Source: Cycas panzhihuaensis
Taxonomy: Eukaryota; Cycadophyta
Direction of reading: 5' to 3'
Assembly (NCBI GenBank): GCA_023213395.1
Contig: CM041465.1
Span: forward strand, 111,421,741 to 111,485,740
Length of the DNA stretch: 64,000 nucleotides
Below the pieces are notes generated by a model. It made no database searches, was not told where the DNA came from, and was given only the letters and a program-made list of their open reading frames with translations. Within the stretch, counting starts at the first letter, position 1. Every line of letters starts with the position of its first letter. The position numbers and the translations under genes were made by a program. Positions 43,818 through 58,128 of this stretch are shown here, piece by piece.

Positions 43818-46800
43818 ATGTATTACTTCTTCATCTTCTTGATTGCATCACTTATTTGATTAAATATATATTTCTTTGTATTTTTTGAGGTCTTTTCCTC
43901 TTTTCCCTCTTTTTCTCTTTTTCCATGTTGTACACACCTATATGTTGCACTTAGTAGCTTAGAACACAAGTGCCTTTTGACCCCATACATATGTGTGAGA
44001 TGCATAAACACCCTCATGGGGGGCATATTCTCTTGCCCTTATTAGTTTGAATCCCCTTTACCTTTCAGGTCTACTACTAAGTCATGTTGTCCATCCTTTC
44101 CTCCCATATTATTGACAATTTCACCTTCTTATAGGTACTCTTTATTTTACATTTCAATAAGTCTACCTATATATTTTTTCTTATTAATTAATATAACTAT
44201 TTATGAATTCATTTTCATGATAGAAGTCTTGTATATGTTCTCCCATTATAGTTGTAATTAGTTATAATTAATTCCAATAAGAACCATACACCTTAACATA
44301 CATTAATTTTAACATATATTAATTTGAATCCCTAATTATTTATTATAAATCTTAGCACTAACTATTTATGATATCCCTAAATAATTATAGCTATAATCAT
44401 TATATATTTATGATTAATTGAAACTATTCATATCTTAACCTTATAAATATCAATATACCTTATGTTATGTGTATATGCATATGCCTATATATTGAAGCTA
44501 ACATTGTATGAGGATGCTCTTTATAATCTCAAGGCCACCTTCCTTTGGCATGATGGGTCAAGCTACTTTTGGTTTGAAGGGATGACCTACCACCTAGTAC
44601 TTGACCTATGTATGGTATGCTCATTTACATGGCTAATTATGACATTTTTCATATAATTCAACAATGTTAATTTCTAGGGATAAACCTACCTTAGGGTTAT
44701 AATAATAGTTGTGTGTCTTTGCTTATAACACATTTTATGCCAATATTTTTTAGGTTTTCTCAAGATAGGGATCTCATATCTTTCCCTTACCCTCCTTAGC
44801 TTCATATATTTTGTAGCATTGTTCCTTCCTACTCTTGAAATATTCAAATTATGATATAATTTTTTTAGTACAAGAGTCCTTACAACTAGATTTACATGAA
44901 TTATTATAGTACTTGATACTTATTTTGGTATCTCATCTTTATGTATTATTTGAAATATGGTTGGTTACTTAATAATTTTATTATTTTTAATTTTGTTTCA
45001 CATCCACCATATGACACTACCTAAAGCATAAAAAGCTTATAGATTTACTGACATACAAGTGTCAACTTGTCCTTAATGATCATAACTACTTAGTTCTGTA
45101 TTATTATTCTCTATAATTATCTACCAAGTTAAATAGGTAATCATCCATTACACTCCTTATAAGTTATATCCTATATGTGAGACTTAGTAATTAGGACTTG
45201 AATTTTTTAGTTCATCCATTACTTTTTTCTTTCTTTTTTAACTCCTTTTTTCAATTTTATAGAGCTCATCCTAAGTTTCTTTATCTTAGGATTTTTTAGC
45301 TTACCCATAAGATTTGCTAAAGACATCATCCTAAACCACTTTATAATTTGTCTAGGGTTTTCGATCACACCTAATGTTCAAAAATTTAAGCCTCCCTCTA
45401 AACCTTGATTCTTTCCCTTTCTAAGCCATAATATTCAATTAGTTCTCCTACATACAATGTTATGCTACATTTATTATAGCTAAACATATGTGAGAATATC
45501 CTAGGCAACTTACACTATAATATCCTCCTATCATTCCACTATGTGCTCCTTTAAATATTTCTAATTTTATTAGCAATGGAAAGTTAATAATATTTTATGG
45601 AGTGTATAAACTCATCCTTTAACTTTTAGCAAACAAATAAGAAACATTTGCACATCTATAGTTCATTGTGGAATGCTCCTAAGATATCATATTATAGCAC
45701 AATCCCCTTTCTCTAAGAAAGGAAAGGACAAGAAATCCTTCTTATTAGAAAGCTTAAGCCATTGTACCAATAGAATGAATATTCCTATCGTCTAACTTTT
45801 TATCAGCATCCTTGAATATATGTTAATGGAAATATTCTCAATTCATTATATAATACTAATTTTATATTTTCCATATGAATTTTAATTTAAAGTTAAAAGT
45901 AATACAATAAAATAACCATACATGATATTTATTTCTAAATATTTTCATAACAATCCTTCAATAAATTAGAATTTACCTTAAAATTCTTTAGACTTGTTTC
46001 TTTAGAAACCCCCTTCTATATCCACCACTAATAACTTCAGAAGAATACCCTTATAACCTTAGAATATTTATTTATCTAGTAGTATGTATTTCTCCTATGT
46101 CATATATAATCTTAAGAAGTCTCCTTAGCCATGTCATTATCACCTATTAGTGGCCTTAAGATAGAAATAAATAAGATTATGTAATGTCACTTAGGTATTA
46201 CAATTTTAGTGAATAGTACTAATGTTGAAAATAAAAGCATTTTTGAATGAGAATTTTTTATTTCTTACCCCACTAATATTAAGTCAACTTCACTCCATAT
46301 AGAGAGAAATTTGTTCTTTTCCTTAAAATCTAAAAATCTCCATGAATTCAATAATAAACAACTATATAAACGTATTATAGCCATACATAATAATATGGGT
46401 ATTTTAGTATATAAATAGAAATATATAACAAGAAATAATGGCTAGTAACTCTTAATGTTAGTGATAGTTTTGGTATTATTAAGATGTAGGCTAAGCTAAG
46501 GATAAATATACTCAAAATTCTAATGTTGAATTTCCATGCACCACTAATAATAATTATAAAACAACAAGAGAAGAGAAAATTATTATGTATACATAGTGTA
46601 TAACAATCTTATATAATGCTAGCTAAAAAATATTTGTTTACGGTATAGTTCCATATTAATTTTTAGTTACAATCACCAATAGGTATAAGATAAGAACACT
46701 ACAATGCAGAAAATATACTTCTTTATTTTATTTGGTTTAGTTGTGGTGACTAACTTATATTTTAAAATGATACTTTTTAATAAATAATAACATATATTTA

Positions 46801-49800
46801 TAAATAGATAAGTACAAGTGAAGTCGAGGGATGAGTAACACTTCTTTATCAAATAATAATAGTTCATAAAAATGAAATGTGTGAATCATAAATAAACTTT
46901 CTTTAACTATGTAAAGATGATATCTTTATTATAAAAGTGGGTAGCTTCTATTATTTAGAGGTACTAAATAAATATAAAATTTGTACTAGAAGGTAGTTGT
47001 GAGTTCTCTTCTTCCTCATCACTTTTAAAGGAAATGATCATATGAAAGTCTAATTCCCTTATGTAGGGTTACTACATTTCTATATTTGGTTTTAAAGAAG
47101 CCATCATAACCTCACCAACATATTTCAAGAGGTAATCAAAAGGTCATAAACACATTTTTGATGATTTATTCTCCTTCTTTTTAAGATCTCCTCTCTTAGA
47201 AAATATCTTCTTATTAAATATAAATATAATGAATGATGATCAAAAGAAGTGAAGAAAATAAGTTTTATTTATGCCTATTTCATGAAAATCATGGATATAT
47301 ACTAGCCTATAATATTAAAAAATATTATAAATGTTGTATTGCTATAGACTAGGACTAACCTTATAAATGTCATATTGCTACAAACTAAGATAGATTTCGT
47401 AAGTGTTATATTTCTATAGATAGACTCTAATCTTTTTACATTCCAAAAATAGAAAAAAATAAATTAATTAATATTCAATTATGAAATCAGTATTTTAAAG
47501 GGAAAATTAGTGATGGGCTAAGATAACTATAAATACCTATCTTATACTCAAGGTTAATCTTCTATATTTTGGTTTTATACTTGTGGTAATTAATTTAGTA
47601 ATATTTTAGAGGTCTCCTTAACTCAAAGACAGATTCTATTCTATTTTTTAGATGGAGGAGGATGGTAACTAGGGATATCAGAGTGTGGTATTAGCCATTT
47701 AAAGTTTATCATATATCTATCATTTTGAGAGGGTGAATGATTAAATTCATGAAAAAAGACCATGAATTTAGGATAAATAAACTTGTTCTATAAATTTTAA
47801 GTGATTATACCATAGGTTTTAGAGAAAATTTATGAAATTTATAAGGGTTTTAATCTTAATGTACTACTTACTACTATATATAAGGTTAAAATTTTACCAC
47901 TATATATTTTGACAACTATAATAGGGGTTATAAGCATCTGATTGAGCTCATTTTTTTTTCAAATAGGCATATCTTGAAGTCTACCTTATGTTAAAATTAG
48001 TTTTAGCTAGATTGGATATTAGGGTAAAAAATTATAAATTAGTAATATGGACCATTATTATCCTAGAAAATCTTAAATTTAGTTTACTTTAGAAGGTCAT
48101 TATATGATTTATAGGTCTCTAAATCACCTCAAACTAGACTCATTCAAAGTATTATTCTATTATAGTTATATAAATAAGGATTCATAGTTGTAATATAAGT
48201 TATTTTAAATTAAGAATTAAGTTTGGAGCTTTGTTCGAGATTAGTGAAACCCATAACTATTACATATTTAAAGAAAAGTAGAATGTTACACCACTGAAGA
48301 GCTAAATATAGTATTAAAACCACATTGGAATTATATAAGAAAGAAATAAAATCTATGGGAGAGGAAATAAAAGTACAAATAAAAAAATTAGAACCATAGA
48401 TTCCAAGATCAAAAGAATTTTAGAAGCCCTCAAAGACCCAAACCATAGAAACCACTATAAGGAGAACAATGAAGAAAGAAAAGAGGATTATGATGAATGC
48501 AAGGATAATACACACACACATCTAGAGAATAAAAGAGCTAATCAACAAAGGATCCAATAAGGAATAAGGAAAATAAAGGTCCATTTAGAACTGTCTAAGG
48601 TTGGTTAATAAAAATAAAAGGTTCTTTTTACAATACACCCAAGATTAGACTTAGAGAAAATTATGTTTGTATCATTATATTTGAGTAATAATGCACTCCA
48701 TTAGTTCTAATAGTAGTAATAGGATTACAAAAGTATAGCAGATTTTAATTATAATTTCTTTGCCAAGTTAATTTGTGAAGAATAAGAAGATACATGGGAT
48801 TAAAATTTTTAAGCCAAGTATATAAGCTCTAATAAATAGGAATAATATAGTAGTATACAAAAGAGCTATAGAGTTTACTAATTAGAATTCCTAAAAAAAA
48901 AGAGAACAAGCATCTACTAGAGACTTGCATTGAGGGATTAAAAGAAAACATATAGTACCAATTAAAAATAATAGTGGTTTTTAATATCAAATAGACCATG
49001 ATGCAAGATAAAAATATACAAGCAAAATTTCATGCTTGACATTAAGTAGATCAAGTAAAAAGGGTAGAAGGGAGAGTCTTTTTCAACTAGAAAAACTTTA
49101 CTAGACTTCTAAGAATAAACTAAAATCCCCTAATTAAAAAAAGTACATAGATGATAAGGGAAATTAAGCAACATAATCATAGAAAAATGCTTAAAGAGAA
49201 TGACCTATTTTACATGCAGTAAAAAATAGAATAGGAGTCACATGTTAAAAATATAACCATGCAGGATATCATAACCAAGATCAATACAATATCATTAGAG
49301 TAATGCCATAATAAAGTTCAATCATATCATAATCATAATATTAATCTTCTTACATATCATTGTGTAAGTATACTTATAGTCATGTTTTGGGTATATGTGC
49401 CTCACTTACAACTAACCATACATGATCTTTTACTTTTCTAATTATATTAAATGCATATTATCTTCTAATACTCTCCCATAATGTACATTTGGATGTTTAT
49501 TTTTTGGTGAAGATAAATATACATTTTTATTTTATACTTGTGGTGACTACTTTAACATCAATTTGGAGGTCTCCTCACATTGAAGAGGGCTACTATTTTA
49601 TTGCTTACATGGAGAAAGGTGGTAACAAATTTTATAATGTTTATATTATTATGTAATATGGTTAATTTAGTATGTAAGTTTATCATTTAGATCAAATAGA
49701 TCTAAAATAATACAAATATATGGTAAAATAATAATGATTTTTAAGTTCACAAAAAATTAACTAAAAACTTAATTAAAACTAATCAAGATCATATAAAAAA

Positions 49801-51208
49801 TGATAGTTACCTTTGTTTCCTCTATGTGGGTACATTAAAATTTTTTGAATTCCTTTTTCAAGTGTTTTTCTTTGAGTTTTTTAAATAAGTTATTGTAATT
49901 TGAGAAATGAATACATAAATATATAATATGTGGGATATCAAATATTTGAAAAGGAGTTAAGTTTACAAGTTTTTGTAAAGTAGTTATGAGTAGAAAGTTG
50001 GTTTGTTAATATCATTATCTTTATATACTATATTAGTCAAAGTATTTTAACATTAGTATATTGCAATAATGATAAAGAAGCCAAGAGTAAGAATTGGTCA
50101 TGTCAAATAAGTCAAACTCTATGTGGTCTTAAGGATAAAAAACACATCACTTAAAAACTCAACATAGTAGTGGTTAATATCTACTTCAATTACACTTTGC
50201 TATTTTATGTTAAGCATAAAATATTTGGTGATGTGTAAGTTGGTAAAATGTAATATAGGAAGGTTTGAAATGGTAAAGCAAAAATTATTTTCTTCTTATC
50301 TTCTATTGGTTCACTAGTGAATTGAAATCAAAGGTGATCATTGAGTTTGTAGCTTCTAAAATTATGAATAGTTTAAAGAGAACTTTCACATCTTATAGTT
50401 TACATCTTAAATTACAAAATCTTAATGACAGTTGATATCAAGCAATGTAGGGTTATAAAGGTTTAAGATGATACTCCCACCTTATGACTTTATGCTATGT
50501 AAATCCTCTCTCAAATAATGAATGATAAGTTGAATAAGAAAGTACAAGGTGATAAGGAAATCTAAGAAACCCATTTTATTCTATACATCTTAGTACTTTG
50601 TGAAAATTGAAGTAAGTAATGAATTCCTAATTGATGAGAGAGAATATAAAATATAGAATAGGTAGGAGACACGATTGGCATTAATTACAAAATCATGAAA
50701 ATAAGGGCATCTAATATCATCATTTCATGAACTTTTATCATATCATTTATCAAATGTCACACATAATAAACATTTATTTATACTTTCATGACCCCTAAAT
50801 GAAAGTTTAAAGTAGTGGGTAATAAAGATAGGAAATATAACATGTATTAATTATAAAAATATGCAAATGATTAGATGATAAAGCATCAGATAGTAAGCTA
50901 TTATCATAATTATACATGAAGTTTTAGAGCACCTAATTTAAAGAGAATTACAAAGTAAAAGGAATGTTTTTGGGAGTTAAAGGCAATTCAAAACTGTAAC
51001 ATTATTTCCTATAATATTTCTTTGAATTTCTAACAGAGGTTTCTAAAGTAGAAGAAATCATAATCAAGATTAATCCTAGTATCAAGTGTCATTGGAACGA
51101 ATATTATAATCTCATAAAAGGATAGGATTTTAATCATACAATCAAGATGATTTACTCAATGGAAGGAAGCCATTACTCTATTAAAGCATAAGTAATGCCA
51201 TAACCCCA
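43818..51208. other. 7.4 kb of AT-rich DNA without recognised genes
   Basis: Both strands were read. All ORFs are short (at most about 70 codons), low in complexity and without known motifs. The only structure noted is a loose direct repeat at 47555-47680 and 49520-49635 (TTTTATACTTGTGGT, GAGGTCTCCT, ATGGAGAA/ATGGAGGA, GGTGGTAAC/GATGGTAAC). It may be ancient, unrecognisable transposon remains. Confidence 0.5.
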
Positions 51209-51213
51209 ATATT

Positions 51214-51506
51214 TATTAGTCATGATGTTCATTATTTTATTAAATGTGTGCATAAAGTGACATTGGGAGTACGTGAGGCCACTTCTAGCCAACTACAATT
51301 GACATTGGGTAAGGTAAGTATTATTTTATTATTTTAATTTCAAAAAAGTGGTAGTTAAGGTGGGCTCTTGCTCACCTCCTGGCCTATAAATATTTGGTGA
51401 AATAGTCACTAGTGTTCTTTAACACCACTATTGAATGAAAATATGTTGATATTTTTTTGGTAATATGGATTAAGTCTTGTTCTTCTCTAATTCCTAGCTA
51501 CTTCAT
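51214..51506 (+). repeat. 5' LTR of copia-5
   Basis: 293 bp; shares with the copia-A LTR the start (TTAG....ATGTTCATTA), CACCTCCT, CTATAAATAT (51384), TGTTGATTATTTT-like and ATATGGATTAA blocks in order. Ends CTTCA two bases before the primer site. Confidence 0.8.
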
Positions 51507-51508
51507 TT

Positions 51509-51520
51509 TGTATTAGAGCT
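51509..51520 (+). promoter_or_regulatory. Primer binding site of copia-5 (worn)
   Basis: TTGTATTAGAGC, two changes from the iMet-type TGGTATCAGAGC. Confidence 0.7.
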
Positions 51521-52314
51521 TGAGTTTAGCATCACACGACTATTTTATGGTGATATTTGATAAATATTTGCTATATATTAAAGTTTTTCTAAACTATTTT
51601 TCTATATTTCTATTGAAATATATGAATATTTTCTATGTACAATTGAAAACTCATATACTCTCTCAGATTTATACAGTGTTTGTGGTGTACTTAGCCCAAC
51701 ATTTGTTTGAAGCCATTATATTAATATTTTTATTATATTTCATAATATCTTAATATTTCTTTTTTGAGGTTTTTCTGCTTACCTAGAATTTTGCAGGCTA
51801 GTGCACTCTCCACAGTGGTCAAAACTATCATAAGTGGCCACTAGTTTGATTCCTTCTTGAGTTAGCTTTGCACTAAATTTAACAGTTTGAAATTTCATTA
51901 TATTTACCTCAAAAAATTACCTCTAAAGGTAGGACCGCTCCCTTCGACTACTCAAACCCCTTAGGTTAGTTAAAAAAGATCTTTTTTCACTCATTTTTTC
52001 TTAGTTTTCACCTTGTATAGGGATTCCCCTTGTCTATTAACTCTATAAATTATTTGTTGAGATATTTTTCATTAGTTGTAAGGCCATATGACCTTTGTAT
52101 AGCCATATGACCCCCCTGCTCTCCATTTCTATTATTCACCCTTTATGTGGCATGTTTGTAGCCTACATAGGCTTATCACTAGCTTGTGTAGCCCCTCCAT
52201 TGATCAAGGATGCTCTATGTTAATCATTTATGGCTTGTATGGTGTTTTGTCTCTATGTCTTCACTCAGATTTATGTGATGCTCTATCTACCTTTTTTTTT
52301 TTTTAACATTTTTT

Positions 52315-52386
<72 letters not shown>

Positions 52387-55300
52387 TTCAGTTGGTTGTA
52401 ATCTCTGCACATCCATTATTTAATCATTTAATCACCCTTCCATGTATTTTTTTCCATCTGTAATTTACTCAATTAATGTCCATTTATTTTGGATTGATAT
52501 ATATATATATTCAAAGGTTTTTAAGAAATTTAATTAGATTAAAATTATTTTTCAAATTGTTTATGTGTAGCCCCCTTCACCTTTGGTTGGTGGTTATATG
52601 TGTAGATCATCTGACCTTGATTTGATTACAAAAGGGATAAACTTCAAAATATATTAAGCTATTTTTGATAAATTTAGATTTTAAAAGATTTAGTTACTTT
52701 TCATAAAGTTTGGGGTCTACTAGACACCTTTGCTATCTATTAGCTAGTTCTATGCACCACTCAAGTGACCAGGGGCTTTGATAAAGAGGGCTTAACCCCA
52801 CCATCTTTTTATCTTTTCATCATAATAGACTATCTTCAGTATTTTGCTTATAACGTTTGATCCAAGAGTTTATTTTTTAAATGGTTGGATTCGTTGGAAA
52901 GCTAGTTCACCGATCTTCATACTAGAGGTAGTTTCATTATGATCTGAAGCCATTTTATAAGTGTTTAAGGTGGCTAAATTTATCCCATCTATTTGAACTA
53001 TGTTTGAGATCTTTTCTTTATTTTGAGCTATTTATCAATTTTATTTGAGCATATTTATATCATATTGAGATACTAATCTACTTTTAGCTAATTTCACTTG
53101 GTTTTTTTAGGCTTACATATGATTTTTCGTAGAATATAGTGAATTTTAACCTCTTGAACTAGAAGACAATATTTGGACATTATTTCACATACAAGGAGTG
53201 GTGGTGTTTTAGGGGGCTTTTGGGTTTGATCCTCATCAAGACTACGAAAAAGATGTTTGGGGCTTGGGAAAGATCTAATACAAAGCTTAAGAAGACCTAA
53301 AGGACCATCTTTACCTAACTCCTTAGGAGGACTCATTGCCTAGTAATGTCATCTACCTAAGTGAGAGTGGGTATGACGAAAGGTATGGATATGAAATGGG
53401 GTGATAGAATCCACTAACCTACATAACTTGACAAAGGAGTTCTATGTTTAGAATTATACTTACAATATCTTCAATATCCTTCCTAGGAGTTCCTCTCTTA
53501 TAATCATTTCAACCTTTTGAGTTTTACTAGCATGTGAGAAAGGGTAGGCTAATAGAAATAATAGTTTATCTTATTTTGGTTTCTAGGTTTTGATAAGGTT
53601 GAAAAGATGCAAAGCCGAGAGAGCAAAACAATATAACCAAAGAAACTCCAAGGTCAAACTCACATCAATCTTTTTGTGTTTTCCTTTTTGTTTTATAATG
53701 AAATCACAAATAAATAAATTAGAAACTATACATACAAGTCCTTTTTTTTTTTTTTCATAATGCAACTATGAGGTAGCTTTCCTATATGCAACATGTATGA
53801 TTTGTTTCAAGAGAGGTGATGATACTCAAAATCTAAAAGTAACCATATGATTTTTATGTAAATTTATTTTAAAGAGACTAATCAACATGCAGAACTAGTT
53901 AATATATTTTAATCTTGACACATGCAACCATTCTCTTTAAAAAGTAATGAAATAATGCATAAAAAGAGACATTCTTAAAGGAAAGCACTATCATTTTCTG
54001 ATAATTTTTAGACCTATGAGATGATGGACAAGTCATTAATCTATAAGATCATCATTCATACAAGAATAATCATCAAAGGTTCTATCATAATTGGAGTAGT
54101 AAGAGCTCCAAAAGGAATCCTTGAACCCAATGTAAAATTGAAAATTGGAGATACTTCAATCAAACGATACTGTCAACTTTTCATTCTCAAGATATAAGAG
54201 ATAATTTAAAAATAAAAGTGAATACAATGATAGATGCAAGAAAAATATTCCTTTTCTATTATAAAGAATGCCTCAGAATGATAGTTTTCTTTTCACTTGA
54301 TTAACTTTCCCACATATTTTCCTTCAAAGCAAGGACAAATAAGGAAGCACCAACAATCCAAAGAGGCTAAACTAGAGCCAAACAACACCAAAAAAGAATA
54401 GTAATCCAACTAAAATATAAGCTATTATGAGAGATTGGGAAGAAGTAACTAGATGTATGGTGGAGAGATAACAATTCCCCACCCTAGTCTATCCTTAAAG
54501 AACCCCATAAAGGGCTAACCTTTTAGCATATATTTTAGTATCCAAAAGTCCAAACGAGAGTTCAATAGTAATCATCCAATCAAGAGAAATAATTATGAAT
54601 TAAAATTACTTTTAAAATGCGATGAAATAAGTTTGAAACTCAATAAGAAAGATCTTACCAAATCAAAAGAAATTTAAAGTAAAGAATTGATAAAGATCTA
54701 AGAAAATGGAAGCTCAGACCATCAATAATCGAGTAGCAGTGACATAGCAATAAAACTTCTCCAAGATTTCACCCAATAATCCTCAGAAAATCAAGTTCTC
54801 AAAGTTGAAGTAATAGTCCTCAAGAAATCTTTAAAAAACTTTACAAAGCCTCATAATACTAGAGCCAAAATCACTTCTTCTCTTCTCTTTCTAGTCAACA
54901 ATCTTTCTCTTAACACTTCTAGGCATCAAGAGAACTAAATTCGAGCAAATCTGGTTGGTGGCATATATAATTTTGGAGCACTAGCCTAAATTTTCATTAC
55001 ATGATAGTGAAAAATGAGATCAATTGTATTCTTCACCTACCAAAAATGTGACTTTATTCTAAAATGTGACCAGTCGCATTCTTGAGAGAGTGAAAAATGC
55101 AATTTCAATAAAGTAAAATTTTGATTAAAAAAATGATAAAATTTGATATTTAATAAGAATTCAATCATAAAAATTAGTTCATCAAAGAGTAAGTAATCCT
55201 AGAATGAGGTGAAATGCATTAAGTACAGGCCCAAAAAGTAATAAATGATGAAACTATGGGTGAAATCTCAAAAATAAGATAAAAACAACCAAACTTTAAA

Positions 55301-56535
55301 AGAAGCATGAGGCTAAGTTGATCGTAAAGAAAACTTTGTTGCTATACTTTACGTCATTGACAAAATAGGAAGAATACCAACTGCATCATCATTTATTACA
55401 TTTCATCAATAAAAAATCATGCACATTTTAATAAAATAAGGCCCAATTTACTAAATACAATTAACATACATCAATTGCTATCTACAAAATCATATAACAT
55501 GCATTAATTTATCAACATCATCCAAATGCACATGAAGAGGCTAGGTTTTGGTGAAACAAGTAACTTTCTAATCCCTAATTCATTTTATTTTAAGGCTTCC
55601 ATTTTACTTTATTTCATTTTCAACTCACTTATTTTCATTTTAAAGCTCAAATTTAGCTCATTTTTGCTCATTTAAAGGTCACTTTTACTTCATTATTAAA
55701 GTGTATTTCAAAGTTTATTTAAGGCCATCTTTTTGCACCTCAAAGCTCACATAGAGTGCATCTTATTTCATCTTGAAAGATCATTTAAAAGGCTCTTTTA
55801 TTTCTTTACATTTCATATCACTTTAGAGTTTATTTGTATTACTTTGAAAGCTTATTTATTTGATAGTTATTTCATTAAAAAAGGCTCATTTATCTTATAT
55901 TTATTTTATTTAAAGAGATTCATTTCATTTCATTTTTAAAGTTATTTTTATTTATTAAGTAGGAATCTTATTTATTAAAAAAGACCATATATAAAATATA
56001 TTTTCATATTAAACAAGACAAACTTCCAAAAAACACCTTATTTCTAGCCTTGCAAGGGGAAGAGTTAGGATCCTTGAAGTTACCACCTTACACATGCCAT
56101 TGGCCTATTCATAGTGGATGAGGAATATCATTGGCTATCAGGTGTATATGGTGGCAGGCTGAGGTGGAGTAAACCTTTCTTTTTGGAGTTCTGAGACCAG
56201 GCTAGACTTAGAGAGGTAAGTGCCTTAGTTTACAAAGCCATCACCACTAGATATGTCGCTAGGCATAAGTCTGACATAGGTGCATAAACAAGTTAGAGGG
56301 ATCTTATACCTTTTTCTTAGTCCACATACTAAGGTATATAGAGCTTAGTACTCACATACTAGTATATTGGGTCCCTAATTTACCACTTATAGGCATATGC
56401 TATTAGAGAGAATAATAACCAAAGGATTCCTTAGAGATTTATAAGCTTAGAGCCTAGTAAACTTTTGGGTAATAGGACATATTATTTCAAAACTATACCT
56501 TAGAAAATATTTGAATAAAACTTCATTTTAAAATA
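51521..56535 (+). other. Copia-5 leader, 5 kb
   Basis: No supported ORF. Parts match the copia-A leader: 52690-52930 (GCTTATAACGTTTGATCCAAG region), the word-repeat tract 55500-56000, and the gag-proximal 56036-56535 with palindrome CCTTGCAAGG at 56048-56057. An AT array lies at 52319-52383. The middle (53000-55500) has no visible partner in copia-A and might be an unrecognised insertion. Confidence 0.6.
52319..52383. repeat. (TA)n microsatellite in copia-5 leader
   Basis: Pure TA run of about 64 bases after a T run and TTTTTTATTC. Confidence 0.95.
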
Positions 56536-57720
56536 ATGGCTACAAGTTTTTATAACATGATCATTCCCAAGTTTAATGGGTTGAATTTTTTAAATTAGAG
56601 TAAACATATGAGAGCCATCCTGATTACTAAAGATATGTGAGATATTATGAAGCCAGGGTATACAGAACTTGGTCTAGATATAACTGAAACTGAAAAATAA
56701 ACATTTAAGGAATGTATAAAGAAGGATAATGAAGCTTTAACCTTGATTTTTTATGCCTTGAAAGACCATATTTTCCTAAGGGTTAGTAATCCATCAAAGT
56801 CTAAAGAGGCATGGGAAATATTGTAACTTATTTAAGAAGGTGTAACCTTATCTAAGCTCCAAACATTAAGGAGCAAATTTAAAAACTTAACGATGATGCC
56901 CAATGAGAGCATTAATAAATTCACAACAAAGGTTTAAGACCTTGTAAATTAAATTAGATCCCTTGGTGAGACCCTAACTAAATAAAGGATTGTTGAAAGG
57001 ATACTTAGGTGTGCTGATGAAGTCAAAAGGATTGAGATGGTAATAATAAGTATATAAGTCTTTAAAGACCTAAGAACATTAAAAATTAAATAATTGAGTG
57101 CCATGTTAATGGATATTGAAGAGAAGAAAAGTATAAATGAGTCTTTAGAACATGCCTTTACAACAAATACAAGGATCAATTCTAATTCCCAAGCTAACCT
57201 CAAGATCAATGAACCAATCCCCAAGGGGGAGTGAGAGGAATCCTAGATAAGAGACACACTAAGAGCATAAACCTAGATACTAAGCTCCCCACTAAAGGAA
57301 TCAAGGATCTAATTAAAGATACCCTAGTTAACAAAGATATTAAATTGAAGAAAGACATTAAGAAGCAAGCCAATATCTCCAAAATTTCCAAGCTTATACC
57401 AACTTTTAAAGGCTTAACTTTAGTTATCCAAGTGATAAACAAAGAGATAATTAAGGCCCATACTTGGAAAATGGTAGGACACCCCCTATTAATAGAGGAA
57501 ATCCTATAAGTAAGAGTCTTAACCAAAGAGGAAGGGATCTAATCCATTATATATTTTTCCACAAAATTGGCCATATTGAAGATAGGTGCTTTGCTAAGGA
57601 TGACCCTCCTATAAGGGGTAGTACTAATACAATTATTGAAACTAAAGAGAATGATCATTTATTATTATCGAGCTTTGTTTCCCATAAAGAGAGGAAGATT
57701 ATTGGTATATAGAATCTAGT
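56536..57720 (+). pseudogene. Copia-5 gag (DUF4219/UBN2 type)
   Basis: From the ATG at 56536: MATSFYNMIIPKFNGLNF, MRAILITKDM, KKDNEALTLIFYALKDHIF, SKSKEAWEIL, then FKNLTMMPNESINKFTTKV, the standard copia gag order. A worn zinc knuckle at about 57550-57590 reads YIFFHKIGHIEDRCF; two Cys positions are Tyr and Phe. Stops and at least two frame changes. The - strand ORFs here (56949-57526) are shadows. Confidence 0.85.
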
Positions 57721-57893
57721 TGCTCTATACATAAGACCTATAAAGAAGAAATATCTCAAACCATTGACAGGACTAGGAAAGGCTTAATCATATTTAGTGA
57801 TAGTACATCATATGAATCTACTAGAAGAGGTAAAGTTATTACCACAATAGATACAGGTGAAGACAAATATTTTGGTGATATTCTCCACATTCT
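57721..57893 (+). pseudogene. Copia-5 protease, interrupted by copia-4
   Basis: ESSCSIHKTYKEEIS is the worn active site (family: DSGCSxHMT); GLIIFSDSTSYESTRRGKV and GDILHI follow. The block continues on the other side of copia-4 as PTLNKNLLS at 60978, which fixes the insertion point inside a conserved protein segment. Confidence 0.82.
57889..57893 (+). repeat. Target-site duplication (left) of copia-4, ATTCT
   Basis: ATTCT here and ATTCC at 60976-60980: four of five bases agree, the difference being one transition. Confidence 0.8.
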
Positions 57894-58113
57894 TGTTAGA
57901 ATATTAATGTACATTTGATTTATCCCACATGCAAGTGGGTCCTACTCTTCCAATATGACTTGTATTATAAATATACAAATTTGTGTATCATATGTAATGT
58001 TGTCGTAAGGATATTTTTTTAATACAATGGAGGTACCTTAAGGGTACCATTCGATCCTATAGAGGTGTTCTATTCTATTTGCCAATATCTTATTGCAGGT
58101 CTATTTTCCAACA
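57894..58113 (+). repeat. 5' LTR of copia-4
   Basis: 220 bp, with TATTATAAATATAC about 70 bases in as TATA box. Followed directly by the primer site. Confidence 0.95.
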
Positions 58114-58128
58114 TGGTATCAGAGCACC
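58114..58128 (+). promoter_or_regulatory. Primer binding site of copia-4
   Basis: TGGTATCAGAGCACC, a full tRNA-iMet-type match. Confidence 0.92.

Noticed and set aside
43823-44026. 67-codon - strand ORF with basic C-terminus
   Set aside because: No motif and no second copy; cannot be supported as a gene.
56949-57526. Two - strand ORFs with membrane-like sequence
   Set aside because: Complement of the copia-5 gag; hydrophobicity comes from A-rich sense codons.
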